Under the pieces are notes generated by a model. That model searched no databases, was not told where the DNA came from, and was given only the letters and a program-made list of their open reading frames with translations. This document shows, piece after piece, positions 7,958-16,683 of a DNA stretch of 64,000 nt; position 1 is the stretch's first letter, and every line of letters starts with the position of its first letter. The DNA is from Ginsengibacter hankyongi. Its GTDB lineage: Bacteria > Bacteroidota > Bacteroidia > Chitinophagales > Chitinophagaceae. The stretch lies in the NCBI RefSeq assembly GCF_008710285.1, contig NZ_VYQF01000003.1, positions 1 to 64,000 on the forward strand, in the 5' to 3' direction. Made by a program: the position numbers and the translations under genes.

Positions 7958-8335
7958 TTATTTGGTTTTAAAATTGTCTTTTACAAATTGGTCAAACGAA
8001 GATTTTATTTCTTTAAAATCTATTTTTAAGAGATAGATGTTTCGCATAAAAACAGGTAATTCATTTTCTATAAACTGTTCTCTTCTGAAACTGAGAATTC
8101 TTTCCATTGCATCCTCTTCAATAAAATATCCAATACCTCTCTTATTAGTAATAATATTCCTTTGCTGCAGAAAATCATAAGCTCGTTGCACCGTGTTGGG
8201 ATTAACTTCCATAGTTATGGCAAGGTCTCTTATACTGATAATCTTGTCGCCCAGCTTCCATTTTTTTAATAAAATCTGTTCGCAAACATATTCTGCTATC
8301 TGTATGTAAATCGCCGGTGTTTCTTTAAACTCCAT
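7958..8335 (-). CDS. GntR-family transcriptional regulator (YtrA-like)
   Basis: A 125-residue regulator with the winged-helix of the GntR family in residues 5-75: YIQIAEYVCEQILLKKWKLG, DKIISIRDLAITMEVNPNTVQRAYDFLQQRNII and TNKRGIGYFI. The C-terminal part is a short helical tail, as in the YtrA subfamily, rather than an acid-binding domain. YtrA-type regulators usually control an adjacent ABC transporter, and this one lies inside an operon with an ABC ATPase and permease, so autoregulation of the transporter operon is likely. Confidence 0.9.
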   Translation of the reverse strand: MEFKETPAIYIQIAEYVCEQILLKKWKLGDKIISIRDLAITMEVNPNTVQRAYDFLQQRNIITNKRGIGYFIEEDAMERILSFRREQFIENELPVFMRNIYLLKIDFKEIKSSFDQFVKDNFKTK

Positions 8336-8344
8336 TTATTTATT

Positions 8345-9139
8345 TTAAAATTCTTTTTCCCGCAACCGTATGAACGAAACTCCCCACAATATTACCGGAA
8401 GGCCATAATTTATAAAATACCAAACGGGATCATGCACATTTTTAGGAAGTTCCACAGAACCTACTTCTTTCCCAACAAGGATAGCAACGTGCTGAAAGGG
8501 AAATGCATCGTCAATATTGCTAAACATAAACTCCGCAAATAGATAATTCAGTCCGTAAAGGCCGAAAAAAAGTATGCATACAGCCAGGGCTGTTTTTACC
8601 AACGCAACCTTATTAAAATAAAGTGATCCTATTAGCATCAATCCTGAAAAAATGAGGAACATCGGGTAAACTATTCGCGGCAGGCGGCCGGTAAACGAGA
8701 ATAGATAAACTGAATCATATCTTATCTTATAAAAGGGACCGTTAGGATCAAGACTATTATGATAAGCAGCTACAAAACCTGCGTCCATTACCCGGTAAAA
8801 TATCATAAAAATTAACGGGTATAAAATCGCGGCTATTAAAACGGCACAAAGCCATTTTTCCAAATTTGAAACAGGTAGCGTTAGATAAGATGAACCGCCT
8901 GCAGTGGAGCTAAAATAGTTAAACACAAACGAGGCCAATATAAAATCTCCTCCTACCAACCCCCAAAGAAACGAAACATTCTGTGCAACCTGGAAATTCA
9001 CAAAAGTTTTTATAATGTAGTACACTATCAATATAAAAAGAAAAATAAGACCGGTGAAACCGAACATTTGCATTGGTTTTTCCAGCAGCGTTTTTTTAAA
9101 CAGAAGTCCAAACCGTTTTAAGTTGAATGTGTTGCTCAT
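8345..9139 (-). CDS. ABC transporter membrane subunit
   Basis: Six or so hydrophobic segments are visible (FGFTGLIFLFILIVYYIIKT, WGLVGGDFILASFVFNYF, CAVLIAAILYPLIFMIFY, MFLIFSGLMLIGSLYF, LAVCILFFGLYGLNYLF, FINYGLPVILWGVSF), so this is an integral membrane protein without a recognised name, acting as the partner of the ATPase encoded just upstream. I chose the ATG at 9137-9139 (MSNTFNLKRFG) because it clears the end of the ATPase gene by 10 nt; an upstream ATG at 9173-9175 would overlap it by 26 nt. The transported substrate is unknown. Confidence 0.75.
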   Translation of the reverse strand: MSNTFNLKRFGLLFKKTLLEKPMQMFGFTGLIFLFILIVYYIIKTFVNFQVAQNVSFLWGLVGGDFILASFVFNYFSSTAGGSSYLTLPVSNLEKWLCAVLIAAILYPLIFMIFYRVMDAGFVAAYHNSLDPNGPFYKIRYDSVYLFSFTGRLPRIVYPMFLIFSGLMLIGSLYFNKVALVKTALAVCILFFGLYGLNYLFAEFMFSNIDDAFPFQHVAILVGKEVGSVELPKNVHDPVWYFINYGLPVILWGVSFIRLREKEF

Positions 9140-9149
9140 CAGGTCTTTT

Positions 9150-9986
9150 TTAATTTTTAAAAATTGCTTTTGCAATTACGGGTTTCTCCGTAATCGCGTT
9201 GAAGAGATGCTCCAGGTTTACCTTGCTGTCTTCAGCATTAATGTTTTTTGTAACGACAGAAAAACCTTTTAAAGACTCTTCACTATAGAGAATTTCATCC
9301 GGCCTTTCTAATTCGCTCACCGTCTTAAAACAAAGCCTTTCAGCTATATCACCAACTGAGGCATTTAGTAGCAACTCACCATTGTCAACTATAATTACCC
9401 GGTCAATTAAATTATCAAGATCGCGGATCTGGTGGGTAGAAATAAAAATTAGCTTGTCATCAGTAAATACAGACGCAATTAATTTTCGAAATTTTATTTT
9501 AGAAGGAATATCCAGGCCGTTAGTAGGTTCATCCAGCAACAACACCCTCGTATTACAGGCAAGCGCAAACGCAATTATAAATTTCTTTTGCTGCCCGAAG
9601 GATAGGGAATTGAGCTTGCCTTTATCTTTTACATCCAGCTGATCAAGATAGCTATAAAATTGCTCGTCATTAAATTTAGGATAGAAGGGTGCGAATAAAT
9701 TTTTATAACCGTCAATAGTCAAAGCAGGCACATATACCTCTTCCGGAATAAAGTAAATAGTTTCTAAAAAAGCAGGCCATCTTTTCTTTGGAATAAATCC
9801 GTTTACTGCGATATTGCCACTTGTGGGAAACAATAAGCCAATGAAATTTTTAAGCAGCGTCGATTTGCCGGCTCCATTTTTACCGAGCAGTCCATAGATG
9901 CTTCCTACTTCAAGTTTCAGGTTTAGATTTTTATAAAGCAGGTTTCTTTTTTTATAACCAAAAGACAGGTTTTGAATCTCTATCAT
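9150..9986 (-). CDS. ABC transporter ATP-binding protein
   Basis: A full ABC ATPase domain: Walker A in GLLGKNGAGKSTLLKN, signature LSFGQQKKF, Walker B LLLDEPTNGLD, and the H-loop ISTHQIRD. The start at 9986 (MIEIQNLSFGYKKRN) fits the family; an ATG at 10010 would add eight unsupported residues. The last 70 residues form the usual C-terminal extension of the CcmA/YtrB-type exporters. With the neighbouring membrane protein it forms an ABC-2-like transporter, under a GntR/YtrA regulator, so it probably exports a peptide, lipid or drug; the substrate cannot be read. Confidence 0.93.
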   Translation of the reverse strand: MIEIQNLSFGYKKRNLLYKNLNLKLEVGSIYGLLGKNGAGKSTLLKNFIGLLFPTSGNIAVNGFIPKKRWPAFLETIYFIPEEVYVPALTIDGYKNLFAPFYPKFNDEQFYSYLDQLDVKDKGKLNSLSFGQQKKFIIAFALACNTRVLLLDEPTNGLDIPSKIKFRKLIASVFTDDKLIFISTHQIRDLDNLIDRVIIVDNGELLLNASVGDIAERLCFKTVSELERPDEILYSEESLKGFSVVTKNINAEDSKVNLEHLFNAITEKPVIAKAIFKN

Positions 9987-10101
9987 TAGTGTATTAGTTA
10001 AGTAGTACACCGTAAAAATATAGCTTTTAATTAAAGGGACAAATATTTTTTAAAGAAAATAGATAGATTGAATATCCTATGGTGTTTATAAAAGCAGTCA
10101 T

Positions 10102-11346
10102 TTAAAGCGCTGCCATCGCTCTCACCCTTTTCATGTTTTTTTCAATGGTGGTCTTATCAGCATGGGAACTTGTAAGGGTTGATGCTTTTTGATAATGCTG
10201 CAGCGCTTTTTCATTATCAACATCAGTGTAGAGATTTCCCAGTAAAGTATAATACAAATGATTGCCGGTAAGATTTAATTTTTCAGCTTCTGCTATTGCC
10301 TCCATTTTGCCGTTAGCTTTTGCAAGGGCAAATGTGCGGTTTAAGGCAGCGATGGGAGAATATTCTATTAGGAGTAATTGATTATAGAGTTGCAAAATGT
10401 TTTCCCACTTTTGCCCGGTATCTTCTTTGTGCGTATGCCAATAAGCAATGGCCGCTTCCAGGTGATACTTTGATAATTCATCACCTTTTGATGAGAGGTT
10501 TAAATAATATTCGCCTCTTTCAACCAGTTCTTTATTCCACAGGTTGGTGTCCTGGTCTTCATATAAAATATTGTCGCCATCTTCGTTTATCCTTGCCTCA
10601 AAGCGGGATGAATGAAAACACATTAATGAGAAGAGCGCATTTACAGCAGGCTTGTTGGTATGGTCATTTTCAATAAGTAAATAAGTTAGTCTCATCGCCT
10701 CAAGGCACAGGTCTTTTCGCAGACTCACATCCTGGTTTGAGGAGTAATACCCTTCATTAAAAAGCAGGTACAACGTTAGTAACACGGCCGGCAGCCGTTC
10801 GTCTATTTCATGTAAACCCGGTTGTTCTATTTTAATTTTTGCACTTCTTAGTTTTTCTTTGCCGCGTTGCAGCCTTTTATAAATTACCTCTTTGTTGGTT
10901 AAAAAAGCGTTGGCAATTTCCACTGCACCAAAGCCACAAAGTAGGTTTAAGGCCAATCCAATCTGCACTTCTGCGGGATTACAAGGATTACAAACTGCAA
11001 ATATCATTGCCAGCTGGCTGTCGTTAATATTTTTAGTTGATAGATCAATTTCTATTTCATGAAATGTTGGTGCAGCATATTTTATTTCTTTGGAAATCTT
11101 TTGAGTAAAAATTGAATGATGTTTCAAATAATCTTTCGTCTTATTTTTTGCAACGGTATAAAGCCATGCTGTTGGGTTTTCAGGCAACCCTTTCAGTCCC
11201 CACAATTCAGAAGCTGAAAGAAAAGTATCGCTTACAATATCTTCTGCAATTTCAATGTGCTCAATGCCAAATAATTTATAAAGCACAGAAACGATTTTCC
11301 TGTACTCTGTTCTGAATAAATGAGGTATCAGTTCTGTTTGTTTCAT
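10102..11346 (-). CDS. ECF RNA polymerase sigma factor, ECF42-like, with C-terminal TPR region
   Basis: A 414-residue sigma factor. Residues 10-75 hold the sigma-2 domain (FRTEYRKIVSVLYKLFGIEH, and EIAEDIVSDTFLSASELWGLKG), residues 115-175 sigma-4 with the HTH (NAFLTNKEVIYKRLQRGKEKLR), and the remaining 230 residues are helical with TPR-like units (YYTLLGNLYTDVDNEKALQHYQKAS). This long C-terminal extension is the hallmark of the ECF42 group, whose members lack an anti-sigma factor and are encoded beside DGPF-domain genes. Exactly that gene lies upstream at 11402. It probably switches on the two following genes through the boxes at 11764 and 12305; no such box precedes its own start. Confidence 0.9.
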   Translation of the reverse strand: MKQTELIPHLFRTEYRKIVSVLYKLFGIEHIEIAEDIVSDTFLSASELWGLKGLPENPTAWLYTVAKNKTKDYLKHHSIFTQKISKEIKYAAPTFHEIEIDLSTKNINDSQLAMIFAVCNPCNPAEVQIGLALNLLCGFGAVEIANAFLTNKEVIYKRLQRGKEKLRSAKIKIEQPGLHEIDERLPAVLLTLYLLFNEGYYSSNQDVSLRKDLCLEAMRLTYLLIENDHTNKPAVNALFSLMCFHSSRFEARINEDGDNILYEDQDTNLWNKELVERGEYYLNLSSKGDELSKYHLEAAIAYWHTHKEDTGQKWENILQLYNQLLLIEYSPIAALNRTFALAKANGKMEAIAEAEKLNLTGNHLYYTLLGNLYTDVDNEKALQHYQKASTLTSSHADKTTIEKNMKRVRAMAAL

Positions 11347-11401
11347 AAAAATAAATGCCCTTGCAAAAGTACAAAGGCATTTAGCTTTTCAGGGTACATA
11401 A

Positions 11402-11737
11402 TTACATTGCGAGAATCTCTCTCACTTCTACACTTCCACCGGTTGTAAGCCCGGGACATCCTTTTGCCAACTCTGCGGCTTCTTCAAGAGAATTTGCTTT
11501 TACGATGCTGTAGCCTCCAATGGATTCTTTAATGTCTGAATATGGGCCGTCGGTAATAATGTTGCCGGGCTTTACAACTTTACCTGAAGGAAAAAGGCGG
11601 TTTCCACGGTCTCCTAATTTGTTTTGAGCTGCAATGCCGCCTATCCAGTCCATCCAGCGTTTGGTCATCGCCTGCATTTCATCGGGTGAAGCATCTGGTA
11701 TGCCGTTGGCCCTGAATACGAATAAGAAATCTTTCAT
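11402..11737 (-). CDS. DGPF/YciI-like domain protein
   Basis: A 111-residue protein of the YciI-related DGPF family. The signature ITDGPYSDIKESIGGYSIV is intact, preceded by RLFPSGKVVKPGN and by KDFLFVFRANG at the N-terminus. These small ferredoxin-like folds may have peroxidase or isomerase-type activity; in ECF42 clusters they are the standard target of the sigma factor. The start at 11737 is 27 nt after the -10-like box on the minus strand at 11764-11794. The sigma gene follows 55 nt downstream, without the box of its own, so read-through from this promoter could feed it. Confidence 0.92.
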   Translation of the reverse strand: MKDFLFVFRANGIPDASPDEMQAMTKRWMDWIGGIAAQNKLGDRGNRLFPSGKVVKPGNIITDGPYSDIKESIGGYSIVKANSLEEAAELAKGCPGLTTGGSVEVREILAM

Positions 11738-11763
11738 TTTGTTTATGTTTTAATGGTTAAAAA

Positions 11764-11794
11764 TAATAACGATTTTGTTTTGTGAATTGGACAA
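11764..11794 (-). promoter_or_regulatory. Candidate ECF42 promoter box, upstream of the DGPF gene
   Basis: On the minus strand TTGTCCAATTC (11794-11784), an 11-nt spacer, then TCGTTATTA (11772-11764), ending 27 nt before the ATG at 11737. The same two blocks with the same 11-nt gap occur at 12305-12335. Elsewhere in the window I saw no matching pair. Confidence 0.7.
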
Positions 11795-11817
11795 TTGTTT
11801 CTAGATAACCAAAACAA

Positions 11818-12279
11818 TTAATTAAATTGACCAACCACGTACGTTCCCACCGGCGGCCGAAAAGCAATATTGATGCGGTTGTAAGTATTGATGGTCGTAA
11901 CCGCAAGCGTAAGATCAATTAATTCCTGTTCAGAAAATTGTTTTCTTGCTGTTGCAAACACTTCATCGGGAATATTGCCATTGGTAATTTTTGTTACAGC
12001 CTCTGCCCAGTCAAGCGCCGCAAGTTCATGATCGCTATAAAAAGGCGCTTCGCGCCAGGCATTCAAAGTATGAAGGCGCTGTTCGGTTTCGCCCGCGGCC
12101 CGCAAATCTTTTGAGTGCATATCTAAGCAAAAAGCACAACCATTTATTTGAGACACTCTGAAATAAACCAGATCTAAAAGCGATTTGCCGAGTTGCGATT
12201 TCGCTAAGTAACCTCCGACAGGATACAATGTTTTCAAGGCATCTTTTCCATTTTCTAAAAAATTAATTCTTGTTTCCAT
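11818..12279 (-). CDS. AhpD-like carboxymuconolactone decarboxylase family protein
   Basis: A 153-residue alkylhydroperoxidase-like protein. The redox motif is CAFCLDMHSKDLRAAGE, where the CxxC followed by a His matches the AhpD core; the surrounding ALDWAEAVTKITNGNIPDEV and TINTYNRINIAF regions also belong to this family. It probably detoxifies peroxides or handles a reactive compound, using a thiol cycle. It is encoded upstream of the DGPF gene on the same strand with its own copy of the promoter box (12305-12335), so it is likely part of the ECF42 response. Confidence 0.92.
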   Translation of the reverse strand: METRINFLENGKDALKTLYPVGGYLAKSQLGKSLLDLVYFRVSQINGCAFCLDMHSKDLRAAGETEQRLHTLNAWREAPFYSDHELAALDWAEAVTKITNGNIPDEVFATARKQFSEQELIDLTLAVTTINTYNRINIAFRPPVGTYVVGQFN

Positions 12280-12304
12280 TCTAATTGTTTTTGTGATTAA
12301 AAAC

Positions 12305-12335
12305 TAATAACGACTGAGTTTTTAGAATTGGACAA
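12305..12335 (-). promoter_or_regulatory. Candidate ECF42 promoter box, upstream of the AhpD-like gene
   Basis: On the minus strand TTGTCCAATTC (12335-12325), 11-nt spacer, TCGTTATTA (12313-12305), ending 26 nt before the ATG at 12279. It matches the box before the DGPF gene at all 20 core positions, while the spacers are different in sequence. Confidence 0.7.
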
Positions 12336-12340
12336 GAGTC

Positions 12341-12396
12341 GTGAATGGTGAGGCGTCAATGGTGAATGGTGAAGCGTCAATGGGGAATGGGGAATG
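12341..12396 (+). repeat. Short direct repeat
   Basis: GTGAATGGTGAGGCGTCAAT is repeated immediately as GTGAATGGTGAAGCGTCAAT and then degrades (GGGGAATGGGGAATG). It is non-coding, between the AhpD-like gene and the b561 fusion gene. It resembles low-complexity direct repeats and could be slippage-prone. Confidence 0.6.
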
Positions 12397-12544
12397 CAAA
12401 GATGCATCCGTACTCGTGAATTTTTGTTTGCAGGGTAAGACTTATGAAAGGAAGGAAGACGAATGGTTGCGCATGCTCACAGCTGCAAGTTGTCGTTTGC
12501 AATTGTAATCATCATCCCGCTTTAATCGATTATCTTTATTAGCA

Positions 12545-14215
12545 ATGTTTACTCATTTTACCAAAGAAGAAAGAGCGGTACATTACCCACCTGACCGTCG
12601 TGCTTTCATGGCTTTAAAACCTTACATGTTATTGTTTTTCGGAGTCATTATTTTTGGAGCCATTGCTGCAGCGTGGCTTCAATATTTGTTGATGGGTTTA
12701 CCGGAAGATCCTTCTTTATCTTTTCCGGCGGCTACAGCTACAGACGCAAAAGACTTTCCCATGTGGCTTAACCTGAGCCACTGGGTTAATTTCTTTTTTC
12801 TTGTACTGATAATAAGAAGCGGACTTTCTATTCTTGCAGATCATCCCCGGCTTTATTGGAATAATGGCTGTGCGCCCGAAACAGAATGGATACGCTTTAC
12901 GCCCATAAAAGTGCCAAAAGATAAAACCTGGACTGCTAAAGAAGATGCCCGCTACATCAGTCCCATTGCAGGGTTGCCAGGTTACAAACATACCATTGGC
13001 ATAGCAAGAACATGGCACTTTCTTACGGTTCCCTTTTTTGTTTTAAATGGCGTTGTTTTCATTTTTCTTTTATTTTATACCCATCAGTGGCAGCGCCTCG
13101 TTCCTGTATCCTGGAAAATTATTCCTGATTCATGGAATGTTTTTGTGCATTACGCAACGTTCCATTTTCCTGTAGAACCCAATGGATTTTATCATTTTAA
13201 TGCACTGCAGCAACTCTCCTATTTTGCCGTCGTATTTATATTGGCACCGCTCGCCATGCTTACCGGCCTGGCTATGTCTCCTGCCATTGAAAACCGTTTT
13301 CACTGGTATCCAACCTTATTTGGTAATCGCCAGAGCGCCCGTTCTATCCATTTTATGGTTATGTTTTCTTATGTCATTTTCATCATTATACATGTTGCAT
13401 TGGTAGCGGCTACAGGGCTTACAAGAAATATGAACCACATTGTACTGGGGACCGATAACACAACCAGCGTTGCAGGTATATATATTGGCGCAGGTATTAT
13501 TGCATTCACTATATTGTTTTGCCTACTGGCGCACTGGCTTTCGTGGAATAAACAACGTGCTTTACAACATGCTGATGCTGCCATTAATGGAAATTTATGG
13601 CGTATTACATTGAACCGTTTTAAGCCCAAGCCTTATTATAAAAGAGCAGATATATCGCCCTACTTCTGGCCTAACGGAAAAGCGCCTTCTTCAGAAGAAT
13701 GGCAAAAGCTGGCAATAAATAATTTTAAAGATTACAAACTTAGAATTGGCGGATTGGTTGAAAACCCGATGGAATTATCATTAACAGAACTTAAGAATTT
13801 AGGAAAAGAACAAAACATTACTATGCATCATTGTATCCAGGGATGGTCGGGCATAGCAGAATGGGGCGGCATACCTATCAGCAAGATTGTGGAACTGGTC
13901 AAGCCATATCCCTCTGTAACGACGGTCGCTTTTTATTCCTTTGGTGAAGGGCTTTACGGAGGATTGTATTACGATACCAATACACTTGATAATTGCCTGA
14001 AGCCACAATCTATACTTGCATGGGAGATGAATTACGATCCGCTTTCGCTGGTACACGGCGCCCCATTAAGGCTTCGGGTAGAAAACCAGTTGGGATATAA
14101 AATGGTTAAGTGGATCAGCTCAATTGAATTTGTAGAAACTTATAAAACGTTGGGTAAAGGGCAGGGTGGTAAAAATGAAGATGATGAATATTTTAATTTA
14201 CTGGCGGATACTTAA
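12545..14215 (+). CDS. Cytochrome b561-molybdopterin oxidoreductase fusion protein
   Basis: A 556-residue fusion. The first 350 residues carry about six membrane segments (KPYMLLFFGVIIFGAIAAAW, SHWVNFFFLVLIIRSG, WHFLTVPFFVLNGVVFIFLL, FAVVFILAPLAMLTGLAM, HFMVMFSYVIFIIIHVALVA, YIGAGIIAFTILFCLLAHW) with His residues placed as haem b ligands. Residues 365-545 form a sulfite-oxidase-type Mo-pterin domain: LRIGGLVENPMELSLTEL, then HHCIQGWSG with Cys430 as the likely Mo ligand, and YDTNTLDNC. The likely role is electron transfer between quinol or a haem and a small substrate at the outer membrane face, in the manner of MsrPQ, here in one chain. No cofactor-synthesis genes are close. Confidence 0.88.
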   Translation: MFTHFTKEERAVHYPPDRRAFMALKPYMLLFFGVIIFGAIAAAWLQYLLMGLPEDPSLSFPAATATDAKDFPMWLNLSHWVNFFFLVLIIRSGLSILADHPRLYWNNGCAPETEWIRFTPIKVPKDKTWTAKEDARYISPIAGLPGYKHTIGIARTWHFLTVPFFVLNGVVFIFLLFYTHQWQRLVPVSWKIIPDSWNVFVHYATFHFPVEPNGFYHFNALQQLSYFAVVFILAPLAMLTGLAMSPAIENRFHWYPTLFGNRQSARSIHFMVMFSYVIFIIIHVALVAATGLTRNMNHIVLGTDNTTSVAGIYIGAGIIAFTILFCLLAHWLSWNKQRALQHADAAINGNLWRITLNRFKPKPYYKRADISPYFWPNGKAPSSEEWQKLAINNFKDYKLRIGGLVENPMELSLTELKNLGKEQNITMHHCIQGWSGIAEWGGIPISKIVELVKPYPSVTTVAFYSFGEGLYGGLYYDTNTLDNCLKPQSILAWEMNYDPLSLVHGAPLRLRVENQLGYKMVKWISSIEFVETYKTLGKGQGGKNEDDEYFNLLADT

Positions 14216-14470
14216 TGTCGGCATCAAAAGAACTTTAGCGAAGACACAACCTGGTAGCTAAAAGATAAAAGTAATATGGATAAAACTCCCTTCTCAGCAA
14301 CCTCTCCCTTTAGGCGACATTGCATACATAACGGTTTGTTTTATTTTTGAAAATGGCGATTCAGCAAACTATTCTACACAATAGTGGTCTTTGCTTTATA
14401 ACATCCTTCGTACGAGAAAAAATTATAAATTTAGTTTGATACAATCATAGAAATAGGAAGCTTGCGTAAG

Positions 14471-15298
14471 ATGCAAATACAATTTCGTCATATTGAACCT
14501 CATTTTTTGTTGAAAAATTACATTGAAAAAATGTGGTTTTTTGAAAGCAGCGGGAAAATGCCTGTTGATGATATGAAACTGGTGGTGCCGAACGGAAATA
14601 TTAAACTAACGGTTTCTTATCAAAATGGAATTGTTGCGGCAGTGAATGGAAAAACATTTGCTTCAAAAGAACATGATATTACTTTAACGGGTTTGGTTGA
14701 TGTGCCTGTTATTTTAGACGTTGATGAAGACGTTGCCACGGGAACCATCGGCATTGAATTTAATCCCCAGGGAGCCTATCGCTTTTTCCATTTCACACTG
14801 AATGATATTCAAAATCAGATTTATCCTTTGAGTGACGTGTTGGGAAACCTGGGAAAACAATTAACAGAACAAATTAATAACACAACATCTACGCAAGAAA
14901 AAATAGTGGCATTGCAACAATTCTTACTCAAACAACTTTCGTTGCACAATGAAGATTTGATTTTTGAGTTTTGCATAGAAAAAATAATCGCTTCAAAAGG
15001 AAGAATAACCGTTAAAGAATTAGAAAAGAAAACAGGTTATAGCAGCCGCTGGCTTAATATGAAGTTCAATGATAAATTAGGTGTAAGTCCCAAAAATTTA
15101 TCTTCAATTATTCGTTTCAAACAATATTATCAGGCATTTATTAAGGGCAATGAAAGATCATTTTTCAGGAATGATTTTTACGAGTTGTATTACGACCAAT
15201 CTCATTTTATAAAAGACTTCAAACGCTTTACCGGGTTACCGCCTACAAAGTATGAAAAGCAACTAAACAACTTCGGTAAAAGTTATTACAAAGAGTAA
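14471..15298 (+). CDS. AraC-family transcriptional regulator
   Basis: A 275-residue regulator with the start at the ATG at 14471 (a TTG at 14462 would extend it by three residues). The first 170 residues are an all-beta sensing region (IEPHFLLKNYIEKMWFFESS, MKLVVPNGNIKLTVSY, TGTIGIEFNPQGAYRFFHF) with the DUF6597 style of related regulators. The C-terminal 100 residues are the AraC double HTH (ITVKELEKKTGYSSRWLNMK; SPKNLSSIIRFKQYYQAF; YDQSHFIKDFKRFTGLPPTKY). It lies 71 nt before the SRPBCC gene, which it probably regulates. Confidence 0.9.
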   Translation: MQIQFRHIEPHFLLKNYIEKMWFFESSGKMPVDDMKLVVPNGNIKLTVSYQNGIVAAVNGKTFASKEHDITLTGLVDVPVILDVDEDVATGTIGIEFNPQGAYRFFHFTLNDIQNQIYPLSDVLGNLGKQLTEQINNTTSTQEKIVALQQFLLKQLSLHNEDLIFEFCIEKIIASKGRITVKELEKKTGYSSRWLNMKFNDKLGVSPKNLSSIIRFKQYYQAFIKGNERSFFRNDFYELYYDQSHFIKDFKRFTGLPPTKYEKQLNNFGKSYYKE

Positions 15299-15369
15299 CA
15301 CTTCCGATTTTTACAATATCACGTTGATTGTTTTATCTTTTTTTGTTTTAAAATTAAAAATAAAGCAAG

Positions 15370-16683
15370 ATGAAAAATAAAGATTATAAAAAAGCAAATT
15401 ATTCAGTAGCAATTGAATTTGCAGAATCTCCGAATGATGTTTTTAATCATGTCATTAATCTTTCAAAATGGTGGCCTGAAGAATTTGAAGGAGAAAGCAT
15501 CAAACTTAATACTGAGTTTATATTTAAAACAGGAGATGGGCATTATTCAAAAAATAAAGTGGTTGAATTTGTGCCAAATAAAAAAATTGTATGGCTTACA
15601 ATTGAAAGCATACGTAAAACAGACAATTTTGATCGGACAGGAACAAAAATGATTTTTGAACTAACTCCTAATGGCAGTAACACTTTGCTCAAATTTACTT
15701 ATGACGGTGTTGTTCTTGAAGATGAATCTGACAGATTAGTGGAGATATGCGATTTTGTGATTAAGGAGAAGCTATACAACTTGATAGAAAGTTTCACCGC
15801 AACTATAGAAGTAGCAAAAACACCGCAAGATGTTTTTAATTGTATCAATGATGTTACAAAATGGTGGAGCAAAGATTTTGAAGGCAATAGTACAAAACTG
15901 AATGATGAATTTATCATTAACCATCCTAAGCAGCATTATTCAAAACAAAAACTGGTTGAAGTTATTCCTGGTAAAAAAGTCGTTTGGCTTGTTACAGAAA
16001 GCAAACTGGATTGGCTTAAAAACAATACGGAAGAATGGACAAACACAAAGATGATTTTTGAGATAAGCGCGAGTGGCGATAAAACTGTTCTTGATTTTAC
16101 ACACGAAGGACTTACTCCTGAAAAAGAATGTTATGCGATGTGTGAGAAAGGCTGGAGCATTATTATTAAAGATTGGTTATTTCACTTTATAACAGTGGGT
16201 ACACCTTCAAAAGAAATGGCTAAAGCAGCAGAGGTAAGAAACCAGCTTCTTGAAAATAAAACTAAAATGGAAAAGAAAGATTTTCATAGAGCAATTACGG
16301 TAAATGCTTCAACTGAAGAAGCAATGAAAAAAATCAGCCAAATAAATCTTTGGTGGAGAAAAGACTTTTTAGGCAATGCTGAGAAATTGAATGATAAATT
16401 TACCGTTCCGTTTGGAGAACCTTCTTTTGTCGATTTTATCATAAGCGAATTTGTGCCCGGTAAAAAAGTGGTTTGGAAAGTTACCGATTGTTATTTGCCC
16501 TGGTTCCAGGATAAAAAAGAATGGAATAATACTGAAGTTGTTTTCCAGCTTTCAGAAGAGAATGATACAACTAAAATTGATTTTACCCATATTGGCCTTG
16601 TGCCTGAAGTGGAATGTTACGAGGTTTGTGAGAAAGGATGGAATGGTCATATCGACACGTTAGTGAAATTCATCAATGAGTGA
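15370..16683 (+). CDS. Triple SRPBCC (AHSA1-like) domain protein
   Basis: A 437-residue protein built from three copies of one SRPBCC/START-like fold of about 140 residues: residues 10-140, 145-280 and 300-437. Each copy contains a first beta strand and helix (AESPNDVFNHVINLSKWW; AKTPQDVFNCINDVTKWW; NASTEEAMKKISQINLWW), then a FxG or FLG loop, VPNKKIVWL / IPGKKVVWL / VPGKKVVWK, and (F)T.(E)G L P E..C Y. Single-copy relatives are usually about 150 residues. The fold binds hydrophobic ligands or acts as a small lyase. It is encoded right after an AraC regulator on the same strand. Confidence 0.88.
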   Translation: MKNKDYKKANYSVAIEFAESPNDVFNHVINLSKWWPEEFEGESIKLNTEFIFKTGDGHYSKNKVVEFVPNKKIVWLTIESIRKTDNFDRTGTKMIFELTPNGSNTLLKFTYDGVVLEDESDRLVEICDFVIKEKLYNLIESFTATIEVAKTPQDVFNCINDVTKWWSKDFEGNSTKLNDEFIINHPKQHYSKQKLVEVIPGKKVVWLVTESKLDWLKNNTEEWTNTKMIFEISASGDKTVLDFTHEGLTPEKECYAMCEKGWSIIIKDWLFHFITVGTPSKEMAKAAEVRNQLLENKTKMEKKDFHRAITVNASTEEAMKKISQINLWWRKDFLGNAEKLNDKFTVPFGEPSFVDFIISEFVPGKKVVWKVTDCYLPWFQDKKEWNNTEVVFQLSEENDTTKIDFTHIGLVPEVECYEVCEKGWNGHIDTLVKFINE

